Positions 1 through 7,308 of a stretch of 33,590 nt of DNA are shown piece after piece. Origin of the DNA: Bacillota bacterium (GTDB lineage: Bacteria > Bacillota > Clostridia > CAKSNL01 > HGM11501). Within the stretch, counting starts at the first letter, position 1; every line of letters starts with the position of its first letter. The stretch spans positions 1 to 33,590 of the forward strand of contig JAUZPY010000012.1 of NCBI GenBank assembly GCA_030705805.1, written 5' to 3'. A program made the translations under genes and the position numbers. The notes beneath the pieces are model-generated. The model was not told the DNA's origin and searched no databases. It was given only the letters and a program-made list of their open reading frames with translations.

Positions 1-533
1 CTTCCTGCAATATCAATGGCAACAGAATGCTTTTGGTACATGGCATATAGGGCATTAAAGTAGACGTTCCAACCGGGGTCATCTTCATACATCCTTATTT
101 CCTGTCCTATTATTCCTTGTTCCTTTGCCACTGTTTCATCTGTGTAATATGGATGCATAGTATAGTCTAGTAAGGTCTCTAAATTTTCATAAAGGTGATC
201 GGTTGCACTAAAAAGGTAAGCTGTCATAGTAAAGCCTGTAAAAGCATTTGCATTGGCGCCGTATTTTGAAAATTTATCAAAAACGTTGCTGCCGTCCTCC
301 TGATCAAACATTTTATGCTCTAAATAATGGGCAATGCCGTCAGGCGTTTCGGTAATTTCCGTATCTTTTGGACCTTTAAAGCGGTTGTTTACCGAACCAT
401 ACTTTGTCCCAAGGATAGCATAGCTCTTGGTAAAGCCTGTTTTAGGAAGGACAAATACTTTAAGTCCGCTTTTATGCGTGCTGGTATATAAAGTTTCCCT
501 TATGTCAGGATAAAACTTTTTATTAAAAATCAT
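1..533 (-). CDS. M16 family zinc peptidase, YmfH-like (5' part only)
   Basis: This is the N-terminal 177 residues of an insulinase-family (M16) metallopeptidase; the gene runs off the left edge. The inverted zinc motif HxxEH is present as HYLEH at residues 69-73, followed by the usual segment with GANANAFTGF, so this is the catalytic member of the pair. The ATG at 531-533 overlaps the stop of the upstream gene in a TAATG junction, which indicates translational coupling. In Firmicutes such proteins occur as an active/inactive pair (YmfH/YmfF of Bacillus). The cellular substrate is not known from the sequence. The family call is firm; the ymfH orthology rests on the paired arrangement. Confidence 0.9.
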   Translation of the reverse strand, partial: MIFNKKFYPDIRETLYTSTHKSGLKVFVLPKTGFTKSYAILGTKYGSVNNRFKGPKDTEITETPDGIAHYLEHKMFDQEDGSNVFDKFSKYGANANAFTGFTMTAYLFSATDHLYENLETLLDYTMHPYYTDETVAKEQGIIGQEIRMYEDDPGWNVYFNALYAMYQKHSVAIDIAG

Positions 534-1786
534 TAATTGTCAGCTCCTTTCAGAAAATAAATGAGCTTAGGCTTAACAAGGGGACTGACTCTTGCTACAT
601 CTTCAAGAGTAACGGAGTCAATAGCTTTGATCGTTTCTTCAATGCTTTTAGGGGAGCCGGCTAAAAGCTGATTTAAATTAAAACTCAAAAAATCAGATAC
701 AGAGTCTGAAGCCGATTTTAAACTGTTAATAATACTGCTTTTTGCTGAATTTAATTCATCTATAGTTATGTTGCCTTTAAGCATTTCACCATGCTGAGCC
801 AAAATTTCGTTTTTTGCCTCTTCAAAGTTTTTGCTTTCAATTCCCGCAGATACAATTATTAGGCCTTTTGCACGTTCAAAAACTGAGCTTGCATAATATG
901 CTAAACTTAGTTTTTCGCGAACGTTCATAAATAATTTGGAATGTGCTCCTCCGCCGAAGATGCTGTTATAGACCATCATAGAAGGTAAATCTTTTGATTC
1001 AGATTCTATTTTACCCGTAACAAAACCGACACAAAGTTTTCCCTGGTTAACGTCCATATTCTCAGTTACAGTTCTGAGTTCTGATGGGATAGACGGCTTG
1101 GTTTCAGGCAAAGCAGAGCGGCGTTCGGGAAGGGATTTGCATAAGTCAATAATAGTTTGCTCTGCTGCAGTTTCATTAAAATTGCCGCAGACGATTATGT
1201 CAATAGAACTTTCTTTAATTAATTTACCGTAACGTGTAAAAAGAGACTCATTCGTTATTTTATCAATGTCTTGCACTCGTCCGTTTTCGGAAATTTCATA
1301 AGGCTCTCCTTTGCACATTTCCTGACGGCACCTTATTCCGGCATAAATTCGTTTATCGTTTTTCTCACTTTCAATTACGTTTCTTAAGTTTTGCTTTTCA
1401 CCATCCACGTATTCCCTCTTAAAGCCCTGTATAGGATTGAATACCATCTCAAAAAGCAGTGATAAGCCTTTTTTGAAGCAGTCTGCTGAAGGAGCAAAAC
1501 TTTCCGAAAGACCTGTAATAGTAAATGCAAGGACCTGGTTTTCACCCTTTTTTAAAACACTTTGATTTATAGCAGCGCCCATTAACATATCAAGAGCTTG
1601 ATTTATTGCTCTTGCAGTGGAATATTTTGCGCTTCCTCTTTTTAAAACGGGAGGAATCAGCGCATTTTCTGTAGCAGTGTCCTTATTTAAAGGGGTATGA
1701 ATAAATATTCCTGCCACATAAGTTTTAAATTTTTCATCGGATACAGGATAAAAATTAACTCCGTTTTTTATTAATATACTTTTCAT
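533..1786 (-). CDS. M16 family peptidase-like protein without zinc motif, YmfF-like
   Basis: A 417-residue M16-fold protein that lacks HxxEH: the corresponding N-terminal stretch reads ENALIPPVLKRGS. The C-terminal half has the M16 signature region NSIFGGGAHSKLFMNVREKLSLAYYASS. It is therefore probably the non-catalytic half of a heterodimer with the downstream HYLEH protein, to which it is joined by a 1-base stop/start overlap. The ATG at 1786 follows GGAGG at a normal distance. Length is typical for the YmfF group. In Bacillus the homologous pair lies in an operon with lipid and competence-associated genes; those neighbours are outside this window. Confidence 0.88.
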   Translation of the reverse strand: MKSILIKNGVNFYPVSDEKFKTYVAGIFIHTPLNKDTATENALIPPVLKRGSAKYSTARAINQALDMLMGAAINQSVLKKGENQVLAFTITGLSESFAPSADCFKKGLSLLFEMVFNPIQGFKREYVDGEKQNLRNVIESEKNDKRIYAGIRCRQEMCKGEPYEISENGRVQDIDKITNESLFTRYGKLIKESSIDIIVCGNFNETAAEQTIIDLCKSLPERRSALPETKPSIPSELRTVTENMDVNQGKLCVGFVTGKIESESKDLPSMMVYNSIFGGGAHSKLFMNVREKLSLAYYASSVFERAKGLIIVSAGIESKNFEEAKNEILAQHGEMLKGNITIDELNSAKSSIINSLKSASDSVSDFLSFNLNQLLAGSPKSIEETIKAIDSVTLEDVARVSPLVKPKLIYFLKGADN

Positions 1787-1865
1787 TTTATGCCTCCAAA
1801 AGGTAATACATTTTTTTTATTTTATGCAATGTAACCAAAACTTGTTTTATTACATATTATGTCAT

Positions 1866-1911
1866 GGGAGCGAAAGTTCCCGGCCTTCTTATGGAGAGTG
1901 GGGAAGCTCCC
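1866..1911 (+). promoter_or_regulatory. structured leader hairpin before a small-protein gene
   Basis: GGGAGC (1866-1871) pairs with GCTCCC (1906-1911). Stacked directly inside it, TTCCC (1877-1881) pairs with GGGAA (1901-1905), leaving a GAAAG bulge on the 5' side and a loop of about 19 nt. The hairpin ends just before the AGGAGG ribosome binding site at 1914-1919 of the microprotein starting at 1928, so it could influence its translation. A CATANNNT-like box (CATATTAT, 1853-1860) lies just upstream and resembles a sporulation sigma-E/K -10 element, but I see no convincing -35. No known riboswitch class was recognised. Confidence 0.4.
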
Positions 1912-1927
1912 AAGAGGAGGAAATACT

Positions 1928-2056
1928 ATGTTTTTCGGTAATGGCTGCGAATCCGGATTATGGATTTTTATAATTATAATCATAATCATTTTATTGTTTG
2001 GAGCAGCTAACTTTGGCTGTGACGACCATAGAGACTGTGGTCGAGGCTGCTGCTAA
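1928..2056 (+). CDS. cysteine-rich single-helix microprotein (42 aa)
   Basis: A 42-residue protein with a short N-terminal head (MFFGNGCESG), one very hydrophobic isoleucine-rich membrane helix (residues about 11-27) and a charged, Cys-rich tail ending CGRGCC. The ATG at 1928 is chosen because AGGAGG sits 8-13 bases upstream; an in-frame ATG at 1859 would run translation through the leader hairpin. A paralogue of the same design follows at 2122. Small Firmicutes spore proteins of the YjcZ type also consist of a Gly-rich head and one helix, but they lack this Cys tail, so no family is assigned. Its role is unknown. Confidence 0.65.
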   Translation: MFFGNGCESGLWIFIIIIIIILLFGAANFGCDDHRDCGRGCC

Positions 2057-2066
2057 TTTTTCTATA

Positions 2067-2095
2067 TTGGATGCGGGGTCAAACCCCGCGTCCAA
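2067..2095. repeat. GC-rich 12-bp hairpin between two small genes
   Basis: TTGGATGCGGGG (2067-2078) pairs with CCCCGCGTCCAA (2084-2095) through 12 positions with one G-T wobble and a 5-nt loop. It is strikingly GC-rich against the local background and has no T-tract, so it is not a normal terminator. It lies 10 bases after the first microprotein gene and 26 before the second, where it could act as an mRNA processing or stability barrier, or be a dispersed palindromic repeat. No second copy was seen in this window. Confidence 0.5.
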
Positions 2096-2121
2096 CCTAA
2101 AATATGAAAGGAGAAAATAAC

Positions 2122-2244
2122 ATGTTCTTTAATAACGAGTGTGGCGGAGGATGCGGCTGCATCATCTGGGTTATTATCATAATCTTACTTATCAGCTGCT
2201 GCTGCGGTAACAACAATGGCTGTGGCAACAACGGTTGCTGCTAA
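2122..2244 (+). CDS. cysteine-rich single-helix microprotein (40 aa), paralogue of the preceding gene
   Basis: A 40-residue protein starting MFFNNECGGGCGC, with one hydrophobic helix (IIWVIIIILLI, residues 14-24) and a Cys/Asn/Gly-rich tail (SCCCGNNNGCGNNGCC). It contains nine cysteines. Start choice: ATG at 2122 preceded by AAAGGAG. It shares the MFF-(G/N)N start, helix position and terminal CC with the protein at 1928, so the two look like tandem duplicates that have diverged in the tail. The cysteines suggest metal binding or disulfide crosslinking, as in an envelope or spore-surface peptide; this is inference. It is too short for most gene finders. Confidence 0.62.
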   Translation: MFFNNECGGGCGCIIWVIIIILLISCCCGNNNGCGNNGCC

Positions 2245-2277
2245 TCCCTTTTATTTAAATTTCCTTCTTTAAAGTGT

Positions 2278-2310
2278 AAGAGCCTCGGGTAAGCCACCCG
2301 GCGGCTCTTT
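2278..2310 (+). terminator. intrinsic terminator after the microprotein pair
   Basis: AAGAGCC (2278-2284) pairs with GGCTCTT (2303-2309) and CGGGT (2286-2290) with ACCCG (2296-2300), around loop AAGCC, followed by TTTATTTATATT. It lies between convergent genes (microprotein on plus, rdgB on minus) and overlaps neither stop codon. Confidence 0.75.
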
Positions 2311-2312
2311 AT

Positions 2313-2903
2313 TTATATTACACCACGCTCTGACAGTTTTGACTTTAGGTTTTTAAGAGCCATGCTTCTATGGCTTATTTGATTTTTTTCATCGGCTGTT
2401 AATTCAGCAAAGGTCTTCTTTTTACTTTCTACATAAAATACAGGATCATATCCAAAGCCGCCGTTTCCTCTTCGTTCATTTAAAATTACGCCTTCGCAGT
2501 ATCCTTCTGCACAAATTATATCCTCTTCGGATAAGGCGAGTGCAACAGCGCAGGTAAATCTGGCACGTCTGTCATTCTTTCCTTGCAGCTCTTTCATAAG
2601 CTTTTCTATTAAAAGATCTTGCTCCCCGTGGCCTCCGGCCCAACGGGCGGAATATATTCCGGGTGCACCGTTTAAAGCGTAGACCTCTAAACCTGAATCG
2701 TCCCCTACACTGGGCACTCCGGTTGCCCTATATGTTTCCTTGGCTTTTTTTATTGCGTTTTCAATAAAGGTGTGTCCGTCTTCATCAACCTCGACTTCAA
2801 AGCCGGCTTCTTTTAAACTCAGCACCTCAAATGGAGTGTCTTTTAAAACGGCTTTAAGTTCCAAAGCTTTGCCTTTGTTATTAGTTGCCATTAAAAGTTT
2901 CAT
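2313..2903 (-). CDS. rdgB: dITP/XTP pyrophosphatase (RdgB/HAM1 family)
   Basis: A house-cleaning enzyme that hydrolyses non-canonical purine nucleoside triphosphates (dITP, XTP, ITP) to monophosphate and pyrophosphate, keeping them out of DNA and RNA. The 196-residue length is typical. Diagnostic segments are the N-terminal MATNNKGKALEL, the SVGDDSGLEV metal/catalytic loop, APGIYSARWAG, the GNGGFGYDPVF base-binding segment and the C-terminal SHR. It overlaps rph upstream by 4 bases (ATGA), a common Firmicutes arrangement implying one transcript. Nothing unusual is seen. Confidence 0.97.
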   Translation of the reverse strand: MKLLMATNNKGKALELKAVLKDTPFEVLSLKEAGFEVEVDEDGHTFIENAIKKAKETYRATGVPSVGDDSGLEVYALNGAPGIYSARWAGGHGEQDLLIEKLMKELQGKNDRRARFTCAVALALSEEDIICAEGYCEGVILNERRGNGGFGYDPVFYVESKKKTFAELTADEKNQISHRSMALKNLKSKLSERGVI

Positions 2904-3637
2904 TTTAACAGCTCCTCAAATTCTTCTCCCAACACTTTTTTCTGTGCGGCAAGCAGCTTTTTTATGGATTTCTCACCGAGCTTATATAATTCATCAAGCT
3001 CTTTTTTAGAGTAAGTGCCGTGTTCTGCCGCGCCTTGTATTTCAACTATATTAAGATTAGAGTCCATAACAAGGTTCATATCAACCCCTGCTATGCAGTC
3101 TTCAAGGTAACATAAATCAGCCATAATTTCACCGTCAACTATGCCAAGACTTATGGCAGCGATTTGGGCTTTTATAGGGTTTTCTTTTATTAACTTCTGA
3201 TCCAATAGCTTTTTTACTGCCATGGCGCATGCAATAAATGCACCGGTAATAGATGCGGTTCTTGTACCTCCGTCGGCCTGAATAACATCACAATCTATTA
3301 CAATTGTGCGCTCTCCGAGTTTATCCATATCAAAGCCGGCCCTGATACACCGCCCTATTAGTCTTTGAATTTCAGCTGCTCTGCCGTTTAATTTTAACTT
3401 TGAAATATCTCTGGGATTTCGATCCGCTGTAGCGCTGGGCAGCATGGAGTATTCAGCGGTAATAAATCCTGAACCTGTATCCTTTTTAAAGGGTGGTACT
3501 TTTTCATCTATGCTAGCCGTTACAATTACCTTTGTTTCACCGGTTTCAATAAGTACTGACCCTGCAGCATATTTTGTAAAATTTTTAGTTATTTTTAATG
3601 GTCTTAATTTTTCCGGACTTCGGTTGTCGATTCTCAT
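2900..3637 (-). CDS. rph: ribonuclease PH
   Basis: A phosphorolytic 3'-to-5' exoribonuclease that trims the 3' ends of tRNA precursors and other RNAs using phosphate. The 245 residues match the family length. Recognisable blocks are the N-terminal MRIDNRSPEKLRP, GSGFITAEYSMLPSAT, the basic NGRAAEIQRLIGR, and the phosphate-binding region DVIQADGGTRTASITGAF. The ATG at 3637 follows a CGGAGA ribosome binding site. It is the first gene of the rph-rdgB pair. Its upstream region is the repeat-rich gap described at 3711-3880, which may carry its promoter. Confidence 0.97.
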   Translation of the reverse strand: MRIDNRSPEKLRPLKITKNFTKYAAGSVLIETGETKVIVTASIDEKVPPFKKDTGSGFITAEYSMLPSATADRNPRDISKLKLNGRAAEIQRLIGRCIRAGFDMDKLGERTIVIDCDVIQADGGTRTASITGAFIACAMAVKKLLDQKLIKENPIKAQIAAISLGIVDGEIMADLCYLEDCIAGVDMNLVMDSNLNIVEIQGAAEHGTYSKKELDELYKLGEKSIKKLLAAQKKVLGEEFEELLK

Positions 3638-3710
3638 TGTAATTATCTCCGTTTCTTCTAAAAAAATTATCTTTTGATAAATATTTTTACCCTATATTAT
3701 TAAATTAATA

Positions 3711-3880
3711 TATTATATTATAAATTACTCCGTAATTTACTTTTTTAATAAAGGAGATAACTTTCCGCGTCGCTTCGCTTGCGGTAAAGTTATTATATTA
3801 TAAATTACTCCGTAATTTGATTATTTTTAGCGGAAATAACTTTCCGCTACACTTTGCCCTGAGTCAACCTTATTATACCA
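3711..3880. repeat. two tandem copies of a palindromic intergenic repeat
   Basis: A 28-bp block (3711-3738) recurs exactly at 3791-3818, giving a period of 80 bp. Each block contains the palindrome AAATTAC-tcc-GTAATTT. Each is followed by a hairpin unit. In copy 1, ATAACTTTCCGC (3757-3768) faces GCGGTAAAGTTAT (3781-3793). In copy 2, AGCGGAAA-taac-TTTCCGCT (3829-3848) is a perfect 8-bp hairpin and its distal arm has decayed. A third relative lies at 13441-13517. There is no coding potential. The elements fill most of the 382-bp gap between rph and ytaF; the rest of that gap (3881-3970) shows nothing recognisable. Confidence 0.8.
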
Positions 3881-3970
3881 TAATTGTAAGAAAAATGGAA
3901 GAATAATTTAACGTTTATGCATATAGAAATTTAGATATATAAACTTTTGTATTTTTTGCTTATATCAAAC

Positions 3971-3998
3971 AAAAAGGGCAGTAATTTTACTTACCGCC
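3971..3998 (-). terminator. intrinsic terminator of the ytaF transcript
   Basis: Read on the minus strand, GGCGGTAA and TTACTGCC form an 8-bp stem with one G-T pair around a 6-nt loop, followed by CTTTTTGTTT. It lies 22 bases beyond the stop codon of the ytaF-like gene. Confidence 0.8.
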
Positions 3999-4019
3999 TT
4001 GTTACTTGCTTTACTACAT

Positions 4020-4619
4020 TTAGGAGAAAAGATGAAATACTCCCACAGCTATCAGTAAAATACCCGGAAGCAGTGAAAATCGTTTGCTGCTAATGGTAAT
4101 TCTGCTTCCCAACAGAATTCCTGCAATAATAAACAAAGTATTAAAAAACGCTACAAAAGGCGCAAGTAGAATTGCCCCGGAGCCTGATGCAAAAGCAGCG
4201 GCCCCGGCAGCAGCAGAGTCTATTGAAAGAGCTGTTCCTATATAAAGGGCTTCAAAGCTGTCTATAATGTGTGACGAGTCGATATCGCCTTTTGCGGGTT
4301 CACGCATTATGGTAATTACAAGTTTTAACGGACGAACTCTTATACTTTTAGTTTCTGAGGGCTTAAGAAGAGATTCAAAGACCATAAAAAGACCGGCTAG
4401 AATGAAAACGGCTGCAGATATGTATGTACAGGTAGAAGAAGGTAAAAGCTCAAATAAACTTTGCCCAAAAAAAGCTGCTGCAGAAAAAATAAACAGCGAC
4501 ACAAAAAAAATCACCGCTCCCGAGGACCACGGAAGCTTTATTTTTTTTGCTCCAAAAGATAATCCTACAAAAAATGCATCCAGGGAAAGTGTAAAAAGGA
4601 GCACAGATATATATATCAA
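4020..4619 (-). CDS. ytaF: YtaF/MntP-like membrane protein (sporulation membrane protein YtaF)
   Basis: A polytopic protein of about 199 residues with five to six hydrophobic helices in two related halves, each starting with a Ser-Asp pair in a helix: LSLDAFFVGLSFGAKK near the N-terminus and ALSIDSAAAGAAA in the second half. This internal duplication is typical of the MntP manganese exporter superfamily; the length and sequence fit the YtaF branch of spore formers. The TTG at 4619 is preferred: the GTG at 4628 lies within the GGCGGTGAT Shine-Dalgarno sequence itself. It is divergent from the Ca2+-ATPase at 4698 and has its own terminator. Transport of a divalent cation is inferred from the superfamily and not proven. 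Confidence 0.85.
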   Translation of the reverse strand: MIYISVLLFTLSLDAFFVGLSFGAKKIKLPWSSGAVIFFVSLFIFSAAAFFGQSLFELLPSSTCTYISAAVFILAGLFMVFESLLKPSETKSIRVRPLKLVITIMREPAKGDIDSSHIIDSFEALYIGTALSIDSAAAGAAAFASGSGAILLAPFVAFFNTLFIIAGILLGSRITISSKRFSLLPGILLIAVGVFHLFS

Positions 4620-4697
4620 AAAAATCACCGCCTTTAATACAGTTTATGTGATAAGCGGCTTTTTGCTATCATAGCATAAGACAAAGGAGCTGATGAA

Positions 4698-7256
4698 ATG
4701 AATTTACATATGTTAGGCGTAAAGGAGGCGGCGAAAAGCCTGGATAGCAGTGAAAAGAGCGGACTTACACAAATTGAAGCGGCAAGACGTCTAAACCTGC
4801 ACGGAAAAAACCTTCTAAAAGCTAAAAAGAAAAAAGGTATTTTGCAAAAATTTATAGCCCAATTTTCGGATTTTATGATAATAGTCCTGCTTATCTCTGC
4901 AGCAATTTCCTTTGCAATGTCTTATATAAGCGGGGATTCGGATATTTTAGACCCAATTATTATTTTAGCAATTGTAGTAGTAAATGCGTGCCTTGGAGTA
5001 TTTCAGGAGCAGAGGGCAGAAGCAGCTATTGAAAAACTTAAAAGCCTATCCAGCCCTAAGGCGGTCTGCATAAGAGAGGGAAAGAGAATTACGGTACCTT
5101 CGGAGCTTCTTACCGTCGGCGATTTAATTGAGCTAAGGGCAGGTGATATGATTCCTGCAGACTGCCGTTTAACCGAAGCGGTACATCTTACGGTAAGTGA
5201 AGCCGCATTAACGGGAGAATCTATGCAGACTGAAAAATCGGCTAAGGCTGTTGTCGGCGAATACACTTTGCTTCCGGACAGAATAAACTGTGTGTTTGGC
5301 TCAACCCTTGTTACAGGAGGCAGAGGAAAAGGATTGATTTACGCAGTTGGAATGGAGACACAGGTAGGGCAGGTTGCCAGATTGTTAGACGAGGAACCGG
5401 AGGAGTCAACACCTCTGCAGAAAAGACTTGCGAAAGCAGGTAAAAGTCTTGCTATGGCGGCTATTTTTGCCTGTGTAATCGTATTCTTTACAGGATTGCT
5501 CAGACATTACAGCCCCTTTTTTATGTTTATGACCTCTGTTTCCTTAGCTGTTGCAGCTATCCCTGAAGGGTTGCCGGCAATAGTAACGGTTATGCTTGCT
5601 TTAGGAGTAGGGCGAATGGCAAAGAAAAAGGCTGTCGTAAGGCATCTTACCGCTGTAGAGGCTCTTGGCAGCGCAACTGTCATATGCTCGGACAAGACCG
5701 GAACGCTTACGCAGAACAGCATGAAAGTAACAGAACTGTCCGGGCATCCCGAGGCTTTAAAATGGATGTGTGTCTGCTCTGATGCCACAGAAACCAGCGG
5801 AACCCCAACAGAAATTGCGGTAATAAAAAAGGGCGAAGCAGAAGGCATAAAAAAGGAAGAGCTGGACAAAATGTACAGCCGTATCGATGAAATACCTTTT
5901 GATTCGGACAGAAAGCGCATGACAGTACTGGTAACAGAAGGCAAAAACTACATAACAATTACAAAAGGCGCCTTTGATCCAATCATTGAGCTTTGTTCTG
6001 ATATAGCATTTACGAGCGGTGAAGCAAAAATGACTGTGGCAGACAGAAGGCGCCTAGAAGCAGTCTGTGCATCCATGGCAAAAAAAGGGCTAAGAGTTTT
6101 GGCTGCAGCTTATAAAAAGGGAAACAGAAAAGAACTATCTGAAAAAGATATGACTTTTCTGGGCCTTGTTGCTATGGCGGACCCCTTAAGACCTGAATCA
6201 AAAGAAGCGGTAAGGCTCTGCAAAAAAGCAGGAATAGAAGTTATAATGATAACCGGAGACCATAAAGATACTGCTTTATCTATAGCAAGAGAACTGGGCA
6301 TTGCAAAAGAAGGAGATAGGGCAATAACCGGGTTGGACTTAACAAATATGAACGATGAGGAATTAAAAGAGGCTCTTAAAAAAGCAAGGGTTTTTGCAAG
6401 GGTACTGCCGGAACACAAAGTGAGAATTGTAAAGGCTTTAAAAAGCTCCGGACATATTGTGGCAATGACAGGTGACGGAGTTAACGATGCGCCTGCACTT
6501 AAAGCTGCCGATATAGGCTGTGCTATGGGCAAAAGCGGTACAGATGTGGCTCGGGAAGCGTCTGATATGGTTTTAACAGATGATAATTTTGCAACTATAG
6601 TAGGGGCGATAAAAGAAGGCAGGGGCATATACGATAATATCAGAAAGGCAATACATTTCCTCCTATCTTCTAACATCGGAGAAATTCTTGTAATGCTGAC
6701 AGGTATACTAACGGGTATGGGTATGCCTCTTTTGCCGATACAGCTTTTATGGGTAAATCTAATAACCGATTCGCTTCCCGCAATTGCTTTGGGACTCGAT
6801 AAAAGCCATGATTCAATAATGGAAAAGCCTCCCAAGAAGCCCGGAGACGGCTTCTTTTCCGGAGGTTTGTGGTATGATATTTTGCTTGAAGGAGCTCTTA
6901 TAGGAGCAATAAGTCTGGCAGCTTTTTCAGCAGGAATTAATAGAGTAGGGGGCAGTGTTGCCGCAGCAAGAACCATGGCTTTTTGTACTTTAAGTATATC
7001 ACAGCTTGTACATGCCTTTGACGTGAGAAGTAAAAAAAGTGTATTTACATTAAAAGATGCTAACCTTTGGCTTTTAGGTGCTTGCTTTATAGGAACGCTT
7101 CTTCAATTGGCAGTAGTTATAATACCTGTACTCAATACTGTGTTTAAAACAGTGCCTCTGGAAAGTTCGGAGTGGGTTACAGTGGGATTTTTATGCTTTG
7201 TGCCCCTTTTTGTTACGGAAACAGAGAAAGCCTTGAGAAAACTCTCTAATAATTGA
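4698..7256 (+). CDS. calcium-translocating P-type ATPase (SERCA/PMCA type, P2A)
   Basis: An 852-residue cation pump that uses ATP to export or sequester Ca2+. Elements in order: N-terminal cation-ATPase domain; TGES (residues 172-175) of the actuator; PEGLPA in helix M4 (P289); the phosphorylation site DKTGTLTQ (D332); KGAFD of the nucleotide-binding domain; TGDGVNDAPALK hinge (D593); then M5 SSNIGE and M6 NLITDSLPA (N687). The M4 Glu, M5 Asn/Glu and M6 Asn-Thr-Asp are the ligands expected for a two-site SERCA-like Ca2+ pump. The ATG at 4698 has AAGGAG upstream. The gene is monocistronic by layout; its stop codon lies inside the -35 box of the next promoter. Long minus-strand open frames under it are shadows. 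Confidence 0.93.
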   Translation: MNLHMLGVKEAAKSLDSSEKSGLTQIEAARRLNLHGKNLLKAKKKKGILQKFIAQFSDFMIIVLLISAAISFAMSYISGDSDILDPIIILAIVVVNACLGVFQEQRAEAAIEKLKSLSSPKAVCIREGKRITVPSELLTVGDLIELRAGDMIPADCRLTEAVHLTVSEAALTGESMQTEKSAKAVVGEYTLLPDRINCVFGSTLVTGGRGKGLIYAVGMETQVGQVARLLDEEPEESTPLQKRLAKAGKSLAMAAIFACVIVFFTGLLRHYSPFFMFMTSVSLAVAAIPEGLPAIVTVMLALGVGRMAKKKAVVRHLTAVEALGSATVICSDKTGTLTQNSMKVTELSGHPEALKWMCVCSDATETSGTPTEIAVIKKGEAEGIKKEELDKMYSRIDEIPFDSDRKRMTVLVTEGKNYITITKGAFDPIIELCSDIAFTSGEAKMTVADRRRLEAVCASMAKKGLRVLAAAYKKGNRKELSEKDMTFLGLVAMADPLRPESKEAVRLCKKAGIEVIMITGDHKDTALSIARELGIAKEGDRAITGLDLTNMNDEELKEALKKARVFARVLPEHKVRIVKALKSSGHIVAMTGDGVNDAPALKAADIGCAMGKSGTDVAREASDMVLTDDNFATIVGAIKEGRGIYDNIRKAIHFLLSSNIGEILVMLTGILTGMGMPLLPIQLLWVNLITDSLPAIALGLDKSHDSIMEKPPKKPGDGFFSGGLWYDILLEGALIGAISLAAFSAGINRVGGSVAAARTMAFCTLSISQLVHAFDVRSKKSVFTLKDANLWLLGACFIGTLLQLAVVIIPVLNTVFKTVPLESSEWVTVGFLCFVPLFVTETEKALRKLSNN

Positions 7257-7282
7257 CAAATGCGTAATCTTTATTATATAAT
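7253..7282 (+). promoter_or_regulatory. sigma-A type promoter for the manA operon
   Basis: TTGACA (7253-7258), 18-bp spacer, TATAAT (7277-7282). The TGA stop of the Ca2+-ATPase gene (7254-7256) is embedded in the -35 hexamer. Expected start of transcription is near 7289, about 20 bases before the manA start. Confidence 0.8.
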
Positions 7283-7308
7283 AAAAGGTATAATAAGGAA
7301 GTGATAAT

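Noticed and set aside
3711-3880. CRISPR array
   Set aside because: Only two tandem units 80 bp apart with internally palindromic sequence and no unique spacers of constant size; no cas genes nearby.
4619-4628. GTG at 4628 as start of ytaF; likewise GTG at 11564, 16224 and 24506 in other genes
   Set aside because: In each case the GTG is part of a GGTG(A) ribosome binding site that fits a start 9 bases further on (TTG, GTG, ATG and TTG respectively).
6110-6976. Long minus-strand open frame (288 codons) under the Ca2+-ATPase gene
   Set aside because: Its translation is low-complexity Ser/Ala/Ile/Pro-rich with no family resemblance, and the plus strand encodes conserved P-type ATPase motifs over the same bases.
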